DNA of 64,000 bases from contig NZ_CP061286.1 of assembly GCF_018687095.1 (NCBI RefSeq), positions 744,001 through 808,000 on the forward strand, given 5' to 3'. The position numbers and the translations under genes were made by a program. The notes below the pieces were generated by a model. The model ran no database searches, had not been told where the DNA came from, and saw only the letters and a list, made by a program, of their open reading frames with translations. Source of the stretch: Polynucleobacter sp. MWH-UH25E. GTDB taxonomy: Bacteria > Pseudomonadota > Gammaproteobacteria > Burkholderiales > Burkholderiaceae. Shown piece by piece: positions 32,719-39,757 of this stretch (the stretch's first letter is position 1; the number at the start of each line of letters is the position of its first letter).

Positions 32719-33513
32719 TTAAGCCGCTACAGGCTTTCCATCCGCATCATTTGCGGCCTCAATTTCCTTCTTAGCTTTTGCCTCAATCTCTTTGGATTTG
32801 GCATAAGTTGCAAGTAATGCAGCATTAACAATGCCGTCTGAACGTAAAACGGTATAAATCCCATACTTGCCCTCTGGGGTTTGCTTTCCAAGTAACACAA
32901 CTTTGTCGCCTGCGTACTCTGCGTCAGCTGTATGTGATAACAGGGCCGATTCAGCGTAACCAATAAATGAGCGGCCGTCTAAGATCGCACTCATTTCTTC
33001 AGCCTTAGCTTTTGGAGGAATAAAAGTTTTGCTCTGAGATAGGCGAATTTCTTGAACCCCACCTTTGGAGGCTATCCATGTAGGTAGATCCAAGATGCTT
33101 ACATTTTGTTTTTTGGCTTCGCGAAGCACAATTGAATAGCTACTAACGCGGCGACGGTTATCCATTCCAAAGACTGCGCGAAGAACACGGGTCTCTAATG
33201 GCGCCTCTTTGTTATAGCGATAGCCACGCTCTTTATAGAAGTTGGCTAATGCAATTGCACGTTGCTTTGCTGCGGGCGCAGGGAGTTCGCCGCAGAATGC
33301 TTTGCATTCCTGTAAAACAGATCCAAGTTCCTCATTGCTTTTGCGAAATGAACCTTGCTCCCAGTGAATGCGAGCTGCTTCCATTGCATTTAGGGCTTCC
33401 ACTGAGTAATGCAGAACAGTTTGCTTCTTAATTGCCTCTGGGTTGGCAGCATCATTTGCCGATGTGGCTGATGACACCTTTACTTCAATTGCTTCATTTA
33501 ACAGTGCTTCCAT
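32719..33513 (-). CDS. Unknown protein, 264 aa, mobile-element backbone
   Basis: A 264-residue soluble protein with charged helical ends (Lys/Glu/Ala-rich C-terminus) and a central region VSSYSIVLREAKKQNVSILDLPTWIASKGGVQEIRL. I do not recognise the family. It has a clear AAGGAAAT ribosome binding site and is the first gene of the minus-strand operon with the AAA ATPase (54 bp downstream). A DNA-binding or replication accessory role is only inferred from the partner. Confidence 0.7.
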   Translation of the reverse strand: MEALLNEAIEVKVSSATSANDAANPEAIKKQTVLHYSVEALNAMEAARIHWEQGSFRKSNEELGSVLQECKAFCGELPAPAAKQRAIALANFYKERGYRYNKEAPLETRVLRAVFGMDNRRRVSSYSIVLREAKKQNVSILDLPTWIASKGGVQEIRLSQSKTFIPPKAKAEEMSAILDGRSFIGYAESALLSHTADAEYAGDKVVLLGKQTPEGKYGIYTVLRSDGIVNAALLATYAKSKEIEAKAKKEIEAANDADGKPVAA

Positions 33514-33641
33514 GTTATTTCCTTTCGATGATTGATTTAAATAATTTGTTGTTTTAGTAACAACCTGATCATCGTAAGTCGAAATTTTTATGTGACATAA
33601 TCAAAGTTAAATTCAAGCAATTAACTTGATAAGAAATTAAT

Positions 33642-34424
33642 ATGGAAAGAAATTACCTGGCAAAAATGCCACTTGTATTTCCGAAAGGCTTTAAATCAGC
33701 TCAAATAAGACTGCTCAAGCGCAGCCCTTATTACTGGTGGTGGCAATATCTTCGAAGAAATGAGGCCTACATAAAGTTTTGCGAAAAAGGCGGTAGAGGT
33801 AAGCTTAGAAAGCTTTACGAAGACTTTGGGGATGTTCGTGATCCAGATTTTGGGAGATGGTGGCTAACTTCAATGGATCGGCATAAGGATGGAGTTAAAA
33901 GAGGCGCCTATCTATTTAGAGAGACAACAACAGACTTTGATGTGATTAAGCTAAAAAATAAAAGTGATTGGTTACCAAATTGGAATGAAGATGTAATGAT
34001 CGTTGCAATCAATATGAAGCAAACCAAGCGTGAAATAAAAAAACTTTTTAGTTGGCTATTGGAGGATGAGCATCCAGGTAAGCCAGGAAAACAACCCATG
34101 CGGGAAGCTGCTGCTAGCTCTACAGCAAGGTATAAGTTGCATAGAAACTTTAGCGTTGATAACTTGGAAAAAACTTTAGCTATTTACGATCTTTGCAAAG
34201 AGAACGAAAAGCTGCCTACAAAAGAGCAAAGGAGCTATTGGGAAATTGGAGAAAGCATTCGCTTAGTACCTTCAGCCATGCCACCAACAGACAAGAAGTA
34301 TTTTTTGATGGATGAACCAAAAAAAAGACACAACACTATGACTATGGCTGTAAGTAGGTATTACAAGGCAGCAAAAATCATGATCGACAATACTGCATTG
34401 GGTGTTTTCCCCAAAAGCACATAA
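33642..34424 (+). CDS. Unknown protein, 260 aa, mobile-element backbone
   Basis: A basic, aromatic-rich 260-residue protein (YYWWWQYLRRNEAYIKFCEKGG, DPDFGRWWLTSMDRHKDGVKRGAYLF). Near residue 130 a segment KQTKREIKKLFSWLLEDEHPGKPGKQP could be a DNA-binding helix. I do not recognise the family. It is divergent from the AAA operon and its stop is directly adjacent to the convergent small recombinase stop. Such WW-rich basic proteins occur with integrases on islands, but function is unknown. Confidence 0.7.
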   Translation: MERNYLAKMPLVFPKGFKSAQIRLLKRSPYYWWWQYLRRNEAYIKFCEKGGRGKLRKLYEDFGDVRDPDFGRWWLTSMDRHKDGVKRGAYLFRETTTDFDVIKLKNKSDWLPNWNEDVMIVAINMKQTKREIKKLFSWLLEDEHPGKPGKQPMREAAASSTARYKLHRNFSVDNLEKTLAIYDLCKENEKLPTKEQRSYWEIGESIRLVPSAMPPTDKKYFLMDEPKKRHNTMTMAVSRYYKAAKIMIDNTALGVFPKST

Positions 34425-34991
34425 TTAGACTAGTTCAACAGCCGCTTTCATCTGGTCTGGGCTAGAGTACAAATATCCAGCAGTGGTGCTGATGTTGCGA
34501 TGGCCAGCCAATGACTTAAGAATATGTATGGCTGTACCTTTATTCGCCAATGAGGTTAAAAATGATCTTCTTCCCGAATGGGAGCTACATCCCTCAAGTC
34601 CAGCACGTCTGTAAAGAAAGTGAAAGTACTGCGTAAGCGTATTGGCTGAGAACCCGGCTCGTTTTTGGGTATAGAACAAAGGCTTGCTGGTGTCGGTAAT
34701 GCGTATCCACTTAATGTATTGAGCAATCTCCTTTTGCATACGAGCATTGATATACACAGTTCTGGCGTATTTACCTTTAGTTTGTTCTGGCTTTAGACGG
34801 ATTTCATCTTTAATCGTTCCACTGTCGTTTAAAACGTCGCAAATGCGTAGAGCGGCAACTTCTCCCACTCTCATTCCCGAGTAGTGCGTTAAAAGTAAGG
34901 CGCAGCGATTGCGGGCTGAATGCTTGCGTGTAGCGATGTGATCTAGGACCCTGCGTAATTCTGCTGCGTTAAGTGTTTTTGCTTGTGACAT
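34425..34991 (-). CDS. Tyrosine recombinase, catalytic domain only
   Basis: A 188-residue recombinase with a complete active site: Arg41 (SGMRVGEVAAL), Lys near 72-74 (TKGKYART), H138-x-x-R141 (SHSGRRSF), His164 (LAGHRNISTT) and Tyr173. The usual N-terminal SAM-like core-binding domain is missing. A GGGAGC ribosome binding site supports the ATG. Palindrome site 10 lies inside, read as DVLNDSG. Small recombinases of this type can act with a partner or resolve dimers. It is distinct from the integrase at 38009-39301. Confidence 0.88.
   Translation of the reverse strand: MSQAKTLNAAELRRVLDHIATRKHSARNRCALLLTHYSGMRVGEVAALRICDVLNDSGTIKDEIRLKPEQTKGKYARTVYINARMQKEIAQYIKWIRITDTSKPLFYTQKRAGFSANTLTQYFHFLYRRAGLEGCSSHSGRRSFLTSLANKGTAIHILKSLAGHRNISTTAGYLYSSPDQMKAAVELV
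34824..34838. repeat. Island palindrome site 10 (one mismatch, inside the small recombinase)
   Basis: GTCGTTTAAAACGTC within the coding region. Confidence 0.75.
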
Positions 34992-35104
34992 AAGTAGCTC
35001 CCAAAATGTAATAAATAAGCAACTACAGTATGTTTTCTTAGGTTTGGTTTGAGCAACCGAAATCTTCCTACAAAGATCTTTCCATTAATCAATGACTTAG
35101 CTCT

Positions 35105-35136
35105 AAATGTAATAGTTTCGTACTTCTATTACATTT
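35105..35136. promoter_or_regulatory. Inverted repeat AAATGTAATAG, candidate operator
   Basis: AAATGTAATAG (35105-35115) and its exact complement (35126-35136) are separated by 10 bp. A further AAATGTAATA lies at 35004-35013, overlapping the leader of the small recombinase gene. The spacing and repetition suggest a regulator site controlling that gene. The rest of the gap 34992-35375 holds no gene that I can support. Confidence 0.5.
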
Positions 35137-35331
35137 CGTGGCTTAAATGCCACGGCTAAATCCTTCGTATAAGCACACATATTTACCCCTCAGCTACCCA
35201 TGTATGCGAGCGAACTAGATCACAGCTTAAACGAATCATTTGATGTCCAAATGGGTCCTGTGCCCATTAAAAATAGAGCTGCGAAAAATTTATATGAAGT
35301 ACTTACAGATTCAGGGTGGTGATTTTGCATC

Positions 35332-35349
35332 TATACCCTAGTGGGTATA
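35332..35349. promoter_or_regulatory. Inverted repeat TATACCC-TAGT-GGGTATA, CsoR-operator-like
   Basis: Perfect 7-bp arms with a 4-bp centre, 26 bp upstream of the 145-residue gene. ATACCC-N4-GGGTAT resembles operators of CsoR-family metal or sulfide sensors. No CsoR gene is in the island part seen here. Confidence 0.45.
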
Positions 35350-35375
35350 CTTGAAAAAATTATTAATGCACTTGT

Positions 35376-35813
35376 ATGAAAAATATCAATCAGCTCATAG
35401 CTAAGTTAGAAAAAAACTTACACTATAACTTCAGAACGTTTCTAAGTATTGAAGGTGCACTTCCTGGACTGCGTAAAGCCTTAGAAATCAATGATGGGAA
35501 CCATGCCGAGAGCAATAATCCGTTTATTAAAAAGTTCTTAGCAACAATGGTCTTTAATTTTGATCATCTAAATGATATTCAAGTTGTTCAGAATCAGAAT
35601 GACGCTATTGAATTTCGATTGATATTTCAATTAAAAGATTCAGTTTTATTTTTTAATGTGACTGTAGATGCAGATCATTGCGAGGCATATATTACATATT
35701 CAGAAGATGCCAATAGTGGAAATTCTATTCATTTGGAAGATTTATCAGAGCAAGATCTAATCCTCTTTGAGGAATACATTGATTCATTTAATGTCATGCT
35801 AGGACTTAGGTAG
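35376..35813 (+). CDS. Unknown acidic protein, 145 aa
   Basis: A 145-residue acidic protein (pattern of Asp/Glu and beta-type hydrophobics: IQVVQNQNDAIEFRLIFQLKD, VLFFNVTVDADHCEAYITY). No motif recognised. It starts 26 bp after the ATACCC/GGGTAT inverted repeat and is followed by a small hairpin (35824-35842). Confidence 0.6.
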   Translation: MKNINQLIAKLEKNLHYNFRTFLSIEGALPGLRKALEINDGNHAESNNPFIKKFLATMVFNFDHLNDIQVVQNQNDAIEFRLIFQLKDSVLFFNVTVDADHCEAYITYSEDANSGNSIHLEDLSEQDLILFEEYIDSFNVMLGLR

Positions 35814-35823
35814 TCTTACTTTG

Positions 35824-36349
35824 TGGGCGAACTGCTTTCGCCCTGTGTTTCGCTCTCGCTCACACTTTTCTTTCTTTTTGTTTTTTTACTTTTGTTAGAT
35901 TCAACCTACACTGAGCCTTAAGCAACAGGCTCAGTTATAGAAAAGTTCTTTTGTTGAGTTCTTTACTACACCACTTATGGCACAACCAAATTGGTTAGGG
36001 CGGTTTCGCGATCTCCTTTTACGTGCGGTTGAAATGAAACGCAACATTTACAACAGCAGTAAGTGGCTACCGTTGTAATGTTTGCAAGTTGCTGTGTAAG
36101 GCAGGGCTTGCTCGTGACGCATAGTGTTAACTATCGTCTTGTGCTGATATGCATTCTTGTATCAATTAGCTAGCAAAACTAACGGCATCCATAGGAATGG
36201 GTAGTGATATCAAGTCTCTGCTACTGCCCAGAATTTCCATCCCCGCGATCACCAATGTCCAGGTTTAGGGCGACATAACAACTGAGTGTCGCAACTCTTT
36301 TATCAGTAGTAACTTAGTACAGGACGGTTATTTGCCTGTTACTAAAGTT
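35824..36349 (+). ncRNA. Candidate structured non-coding RNA region
   Basis: The 675-bp gap 35814-36488 has no supported gene but contains at least five hairpins on the + strand: GGGCGA/TCGCCC (35824-35842), ACTGAGCC/GGCTCAGT (35910-35935), AACATTTACAAC/GTTGTAATGTT with one bulge (36043-36082), GCGACA/TGTCGC (36270-36292) and AACTTAGTACAGG/CCTGTTACTAAAGTT with bulges (36311-36349). I cannot fold it quantitatively, and I recognise no known RNA family. Confidence 0.3.
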
Positions 36350-36488
36350 ATTTAGCAAAACCTAATAAAAGAAGAACAAATCTGGCTTAAATCCTTTGGT
36401 TCTGGCAGATATTGGCTAAAAGAGGTTGTCCAACCAAAACTTGTGACCATAAATTAAGTGTGCCCATTAACTACAAAGGAGAAATGCA

Positions 36489-36926
36489 ATGAGCACATTA
36501 AACAGTTTGAAAATGGTTAATTCCAAAAAGCCAACTTCCATCCCGCCAATCTTGCAACGTAGAAATAAACTTTCTACAAAAGTTTGGGAGCAGATTCAGC
36601 TAGCGAAAGCAAATAAAGAAGGTGGCACATTTACTGTGAAAAAGTTCAAAACAGTAAAGGACGTAGATGGCGCTCGAAAAACTATTGAGCATCAAAAACG
36701 TGTACGCCAGTGGTGGTTTGTAGCTAGCGACGGCAAGGTTTGCTTAAACGTTCGCTATGGGAGCCGCGTGATTGAGTTTGCGAAGGGGAAAACAGCCGTA
36801 GAGGTTAACTCCGCAGATGAGCTCATCAAAGCCTTGGAGATCATTAAAGGTGCAGTAGAAGCAGGAGAGCTTGATAGTCAGATTGAGCAAGCCAGCGGCG
36901 CTGTACGTGCAGGGTTCGGCAAGTGA
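36489..36926 (+). CDS. DUF6641-like protein
   Basis: A 145-residue basic protein with an AAAGGAGAA ribosome binding site. SIPPILQRRNKLSTKVWEQIQLAKANKEG and VRQWWFVASDGKVCLNVRYGSRVIEFAKGK resemble DUF6641, a family found on plasmids and islands; function unknown. The C-terminal helix is alanine/glutamate-rich. The TGA stop overlaps a GTG that opens a 19-codon frame (see next entry). Confidence 0.65.
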   Translation: MSTLNSLKMVNSKKPTSIPPILQRRNKLSTKVWEQIQLAKANKEGGTFTVKKFKTVKDVDGARKTIEHQKRVRQWWFVASDGKVCLNVRYGSRVIEFAKGKTAVEVNSADELIKALEIIKGAVEAGELDSQIEQASGAVRAGFGK

Positions 36927-36982
36927 ACAACCAAGTGCTAATACTCATCATAGTGTTAGCACTTTTCTTATGGATTGATTAA
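36923..36982 (+). CDS. Possible 19-aa single-helix membrane peptide
   Basis: A GTG overlapping the DUF6641 stop (GTGA) opens MNNQVLILIIVLALFLWID, a single hydrophobic helix. Its TAA is directly followed by the ATG of the 47-residue gene, so the three frames are chained without gap. No independent ribosome binding site is visible; translation would be by coupling. Too short for homology arguments. Confidence 0.35.
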   Translation: MNNQVLILIIVLALFLWID

Positions 36983-37126
36983 ATGAAAACATTTGAAGCC
37001 TACGTACGAGCTAATGGCTACGTTGTCAAAACTAGGATCATGGCAAGTAGTTCGCAAGATGCATATTTTTTACTGATTGGGCAATATGGCGTGGATAACG
37101 TCGTGCATTTGCCTATGGAGGTCTAG
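36983..37126 (+). CDS. Small protein, 47 aa
   Basis: MKTFEAYVRANGYVVKTRIM, then SSSQDAYFLLIGQYGVDNVVHLPMEV, directly after the stop of the 19-codon frame. The composition (mixed beta/alpha) resembles small host-takeover or helicase-accessory proteins but no family is recognised. The neat reading-frame junction supports it being real. Confidence 0.5.
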   Translation: MKTFEAYVRANGYVVKTRIMASSSQDAYFLLIGQYGVDNVVHLPMEV

Positions 37127-37144
37127 CTGATTTACGCATTCTTT

Positions 37145-37181
37145 GACTCTCTCCCGCTAAATATAAGAAAAGGAGAGGGTC
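37145..37181 (+). promoter_or_regulatory. Hairpin hiding the ribosome binding site of the 124-aa gene
   Basis: GACTCTCTCC (37145-37154) can pair with GGAGAGGGTC (37172-37181) with one G-U pair. The right arm is the Shine-Dalgarno region and ends next to the ATG at 37182, so folding would block translation. Confidence 0.55.
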
Positions 37182-37556
37182 ATGAAAATGTATGAGATTG
37201 CCAATGCAGAAGATCAGCTAGGTTTGCTGCGAATCATTATGAACAATACCTGGAGCGCAATTAGCCAGCAAGCCAGTAACCAGGCAAAACAAAAGGCGGC
37301 TGAAGCAAGTAAACCTAAAGCTAAAGCAACTAAGCCTCCAAGGCCAAGAGCAGTAAAGTTACTTCAAAGGGCTATCCCTGCTCCTGTAGCAAAACCAATG
37401 CAACCAGTACAGCAAAAAATCACTAAGCCAGTAGCTCAGTCCAAAACGATTGCACCATCACAGCCAAAGACTCAGCCCACGATTACTACTAGATCACCAG
37501 AAGAGTTAAAAATGTTTCAGGCTTATCTGAGAGGTGAGACGCCCAAACCGCTCTAA
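37182..37556 (+). CDS. Low-complexity Lys/Pro/Ala/Gln-rich protein, 124 aa
   Basis: The first ~40 residues form a helix-like segment (MKMYEIANAEDQLGLLRIIMNNTWSAI); the rest is a disordered basic tail with repeated KPKA, KPPRPRA and KPVAQ motifs, then SPEELKMFQAYLRGE at the end. It could bind nucleic acid non-specifically. Translation appears to be controlled by the hairpin in front of it. Confidence 0.55.
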   Translation: MKMYEIANAEDQLGLLRIIMNNTWSAISQQASNQAKQKAAEASKPKAKATKPPRPRAVKLLQRAIPAPVAKPMQPVQQKITKPVAQSKTIAPSQPKTQPTITTRSPEELKMFQAYLRGETPKPL

Positions 37557-37636
37557 TAAGTCAAAATCGCGGTTTGATCAGGTGAATATAGCTTTTATTG
37601 ATTGACAGATTGTTTGGCTGACAGGCAATGCCTAGA

Positions 37637-37969
37637 TCAATACCTTATTTTGATTCTTGGCATCCATTTAATAGCTAATCGTTTTGAATGTCTATGCACT
37701 TTGTGTTGCTTACGTAAACCAGAGCCAACATTTAAAACCCTAGTTAATTTAATTAATATGGAGCAACCTTCATTTCTCGCGATTACTTTATAGACAATCC
37801 GTGAATGACTATGTGGGCTATGAGTTTTATATTCAGCCACATATTCCAAGTAAGAAACCCTCAGAATATTTTCATTGCTTTGAGTAGCGCCTTGTAGACT
37901 CTGTTGAAATTTCTCCTGTGCTGATAACTTAGAGTCAACAGAGGTTGGCTTCAATTTCTTAGCTCTCAT
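37637..37969 (-). CDS. Unknown basic protein, 110 aa
   Basis: A lysine/arginine-rich 110-residue frame (N-terminus MRAKKLKPTSVDSKLSAQEKF; C-terminus RHSKRLAIKWMPRIKIRY). No motif recognised. Palindrome site 11 is 19 bp upstream of its start, and the ribosome binding site is weak (AAGGTAG). Possibly a small regulatory or excisionase-like protein next to the integrase, but this is guesswork. Confidence 0.4.
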   Translation of the reverse strand: MRAKKLKPTSVDSKLSAQEKFQQSLQGATQSNENILRVSYLEYVAEYKTHSPHSHSRIVYKVIARNEGCSILIKLTRVLNVGSGLRKQHKVHRHSKRLAIKWMPRIKIRY

Positions 37970-37987
37970 TGGCTACCTTCGTTATTG

Positions 37988-38002
37988 GTCGTTTTAAACG
38001 AC
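37988..38002. repeat. Island palindrome site 11 (exact)
   Basis: GTCGTTTTAAACGAC between the 110-residue gene start and the integrase stop. Confidence 0.9.
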
Positions 38003-38008
38003 ACATAC

Positions 38009-39301
38009 TTAACCCGCCAACTTTTCAGCCGCCAATGTAGCTGTGAGCTTGCTGTAAAAGCGTTCCAGCATTTGTACGGAAGTGCCCATTTGCTTAGCTA
38101 GCGTATGGATGTCCATGCCCCACTCAACTAAGCTAAATGTGGCGTAGGTGTGCCTGAAGCTATACATCGTGCGCTTATGCCCTGTAGTAGATAGCAACAA
38201 TCCTGAATCTTTCATTAGCCACTTAAAGCTGCTCACAAAGTCATAAGGGCGCTCACCATTAGGATGTCGCCATAAAAACTCTTCACGCTTTTCTTCAAGC
38301 AATTGATCAAGAGTTAAGTGATCCCATTCTGTAAAGCGAGTTTTAAGCCGCTCTATTACTGGAACAGCTTCATGTCTTGCAATTAGCCAGCGAGCACCTG
38401 TTTTGCCATTCACCCATATGCGTAAGTACCTTACGCTCTTATCTGTATGCCACTCTAAATGGCGCCACTGAATATTGAATGCTTCTGTGCCGTGACGCAT
38501 TCCTGTAGCCATCAATATTTCGATGTAATCCCGAAGCAATAGTCTGCCAAGATGCGCTTCTTGGGTTTTGCCACCTTGACTCCAGGTTTTTAAGAACTCC
38601 AGCAAGTAGTCAATTTCTTGTCTGGTAAAGGCTGGCCTTGGGGTGCTTTTCTCACCCTTAGTGCCTAGTCTTGGTACTGGGTGTTTATCGCTTAACCAGC
38701 CGCGCTTGATGGCCGAATCAAATACCCTGTTGTATGCAGAGAAGTGCGTCATCATCGTTGATCGCATGAGCTTGCGCTTCATCTTCTCTGCTCGCCACTG
38801 CTCATACTCGGCAATATCTTGGTGATTAATGCTGGTTAGGTGCTTCTTGCCAAAGAATGGGATGAGGTAGTTATCAATTACTGCGATGTAATCCACGTAG
38901 ATCTTTTTACCTACGCCATTATCTAAATCTCCTTGTAGCTCGATTTTGGTTGATTCTGCTGCTGAATCAAAACGCTTATTAAGGGGTGGCAATCCCAGCT
39001 CTTCCATAAAGCGAGCTCTATCGTAAATATCGCCAGCTTTCTTTTTGGCGTATTCCAGATCTTCGTAGCCTGTGCTAACCCTATGCCACTTCTTGTCATA
39101 GAGCCTAAAGCGCATTTGCCACTGATTACTGCGCTCCCGCTTATAGAGGGTGATGTTGCCATCCCTCATATGGACTAGCTTGCCAGTAGCTAAGTTTTCT
39201 AGATATTTAAGCTGAGGTGATTTTTCAGAGGTAGAGGTGCTTTGAAAGAAAAGGGCAAGCACTTCTGTTTCTTTGGGCATGTTTCTCTGGCTGAAAAACA
39301 T
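38009..39301 (-). CDS. Integrase (tyrosine recombinase) of the island
   Basis: A 430-residue phage-type integrase with an N-terminal arm-binding region, a core-binding domain (~130-205) and a catalytic domain: Arg269 (ATGMRHGTEAF), Lys300, YSFRHTYAT (380-388) carrying Arg383, KQMGTS (404-409) where the usual second His position is Thr, and Tyr416 (ERFYSKL). It should catalyse integration at the tRNA-Met gene 3 kb to the right. Start may be 39301 or the ATG at 39280. Palindrome site 12 is 40 bp upstream, in its promoter region. Confidence 0.93.
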   Translation of the reverse strand: MFFSQRNMPKETEVLALFFQSTSTSEKSPQLKYLENLATGKLVHMRDGNITLYKRERSNQWQMRFRLYDKKWHRVSTGYEDLEYAKKKAGDIYDRARFMEELGLPPLNKRFDSAAESTKIELQGDLDNGVGKKIYVDYIAVIDNYLIPFFGKKHLTSINHQDIAEYEQWRAEKMKRKLMRSTMMTHFSAYNRVFDSAIKRGWLSDKHPVPRLGTKGEKSTPRPAFTRQEIDYLLEFLKTWSQGGKTQEAHLGRLLLRDYIEILMATGMRHGTEAFNIQWRHLEWHTDKSVRYLRIWVNGKTGARWLIARHEAVPVIERLKTRFTEWDHLTLDQLLEEKREEFLWRHPNGERPYDFVSSFKWLMKDSGLLLSTTGHKRTMYSFRHTYATFSLVEWGMDIHTLAKQMGTSVQMLERFYSKLTATLAAEKLAG

Positions 39302-39340
39302 AGCTTAATTTCGGTGTGTAGGGTTGGGCAACCTAAAAAT

Positions 39341-39355
39341 GTCGTTTCAAAAGAC
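39341..39355. repeat. Island palindrome site 12 (degenerate)
   Basis: GTCGTTTCAAAAGAC, upstream of the integrase start; differs at the centre and one arm position. Confidence 0.55.
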
Positions 39356-39454
39356 ACATATAGCAGTCAATGGACGATTGCCCAATCAGGTCTAGACAGT
39401 TATCAATCCCATAACTAAACTAAAAGAATTTAGTGGATTGCCAATAGGGTCTAT

Positions 39455-39754
39455 ATGAAGAGAATTGCTGTGATTTTATTCTTTACGCCAGTAGTTGGTT
39501 TTGCTCAGGCAGTCTATGGTCCACAAGGTCAGTATCAAGGTTATACCCAAACATCCCCAAGTGGCGTAACCAATTTATATAACGCTCAAGGTCAAAATGT
39601 GCAGTCATTCCAAACGGATAATGGCCAAACTAGTTTTTATTCGCCTCAAGGCCAGTATCAAGGTACAACTACTGCGCCTATAACTATGCAACCAAACACA
39701 ACTATTAATGCGCCAAGACAAGCTCCGCAAGCGCCCGTAGTTAAGGGGTGGTAA
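39455..39754 (+). CDS. Secreted Gln/Gly-rich repeat protein, 99 aa
   Basis: A signal peptide (MKRIAVILFFTPVVGFAQA) precedes three degenerate repeats of Y-x-x-Q-G-Q-x-x-x-x-T (YGPQGQYQGYTQ, YNAQGQNVQSFQ, YSPQGQYQGTTT) and a Pro/Asn-rich tail. Probably periplasmic or surface-associated. Function unknown. Ends 3 bp before the nuclease gene. Confidence 0.65.
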   Translation: MKRIAVILFFTPVVGFAQAVYGPQGQYQGYTQTSPSGVTNLYNAQGQNVQSFQTDNGQTSFYSPQGQYQGTTTAPITMQPNTTINAPRQAPQAPVVKGW

Positions 39755-39757
39755 TTT

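Noticed and set aside
35977..36078. A 33-codon ORF in the hairpin-rich gap
   Set aside because: No ribosome binding site and no coding pattern; it overlaps a hairpin and is more likely chance.
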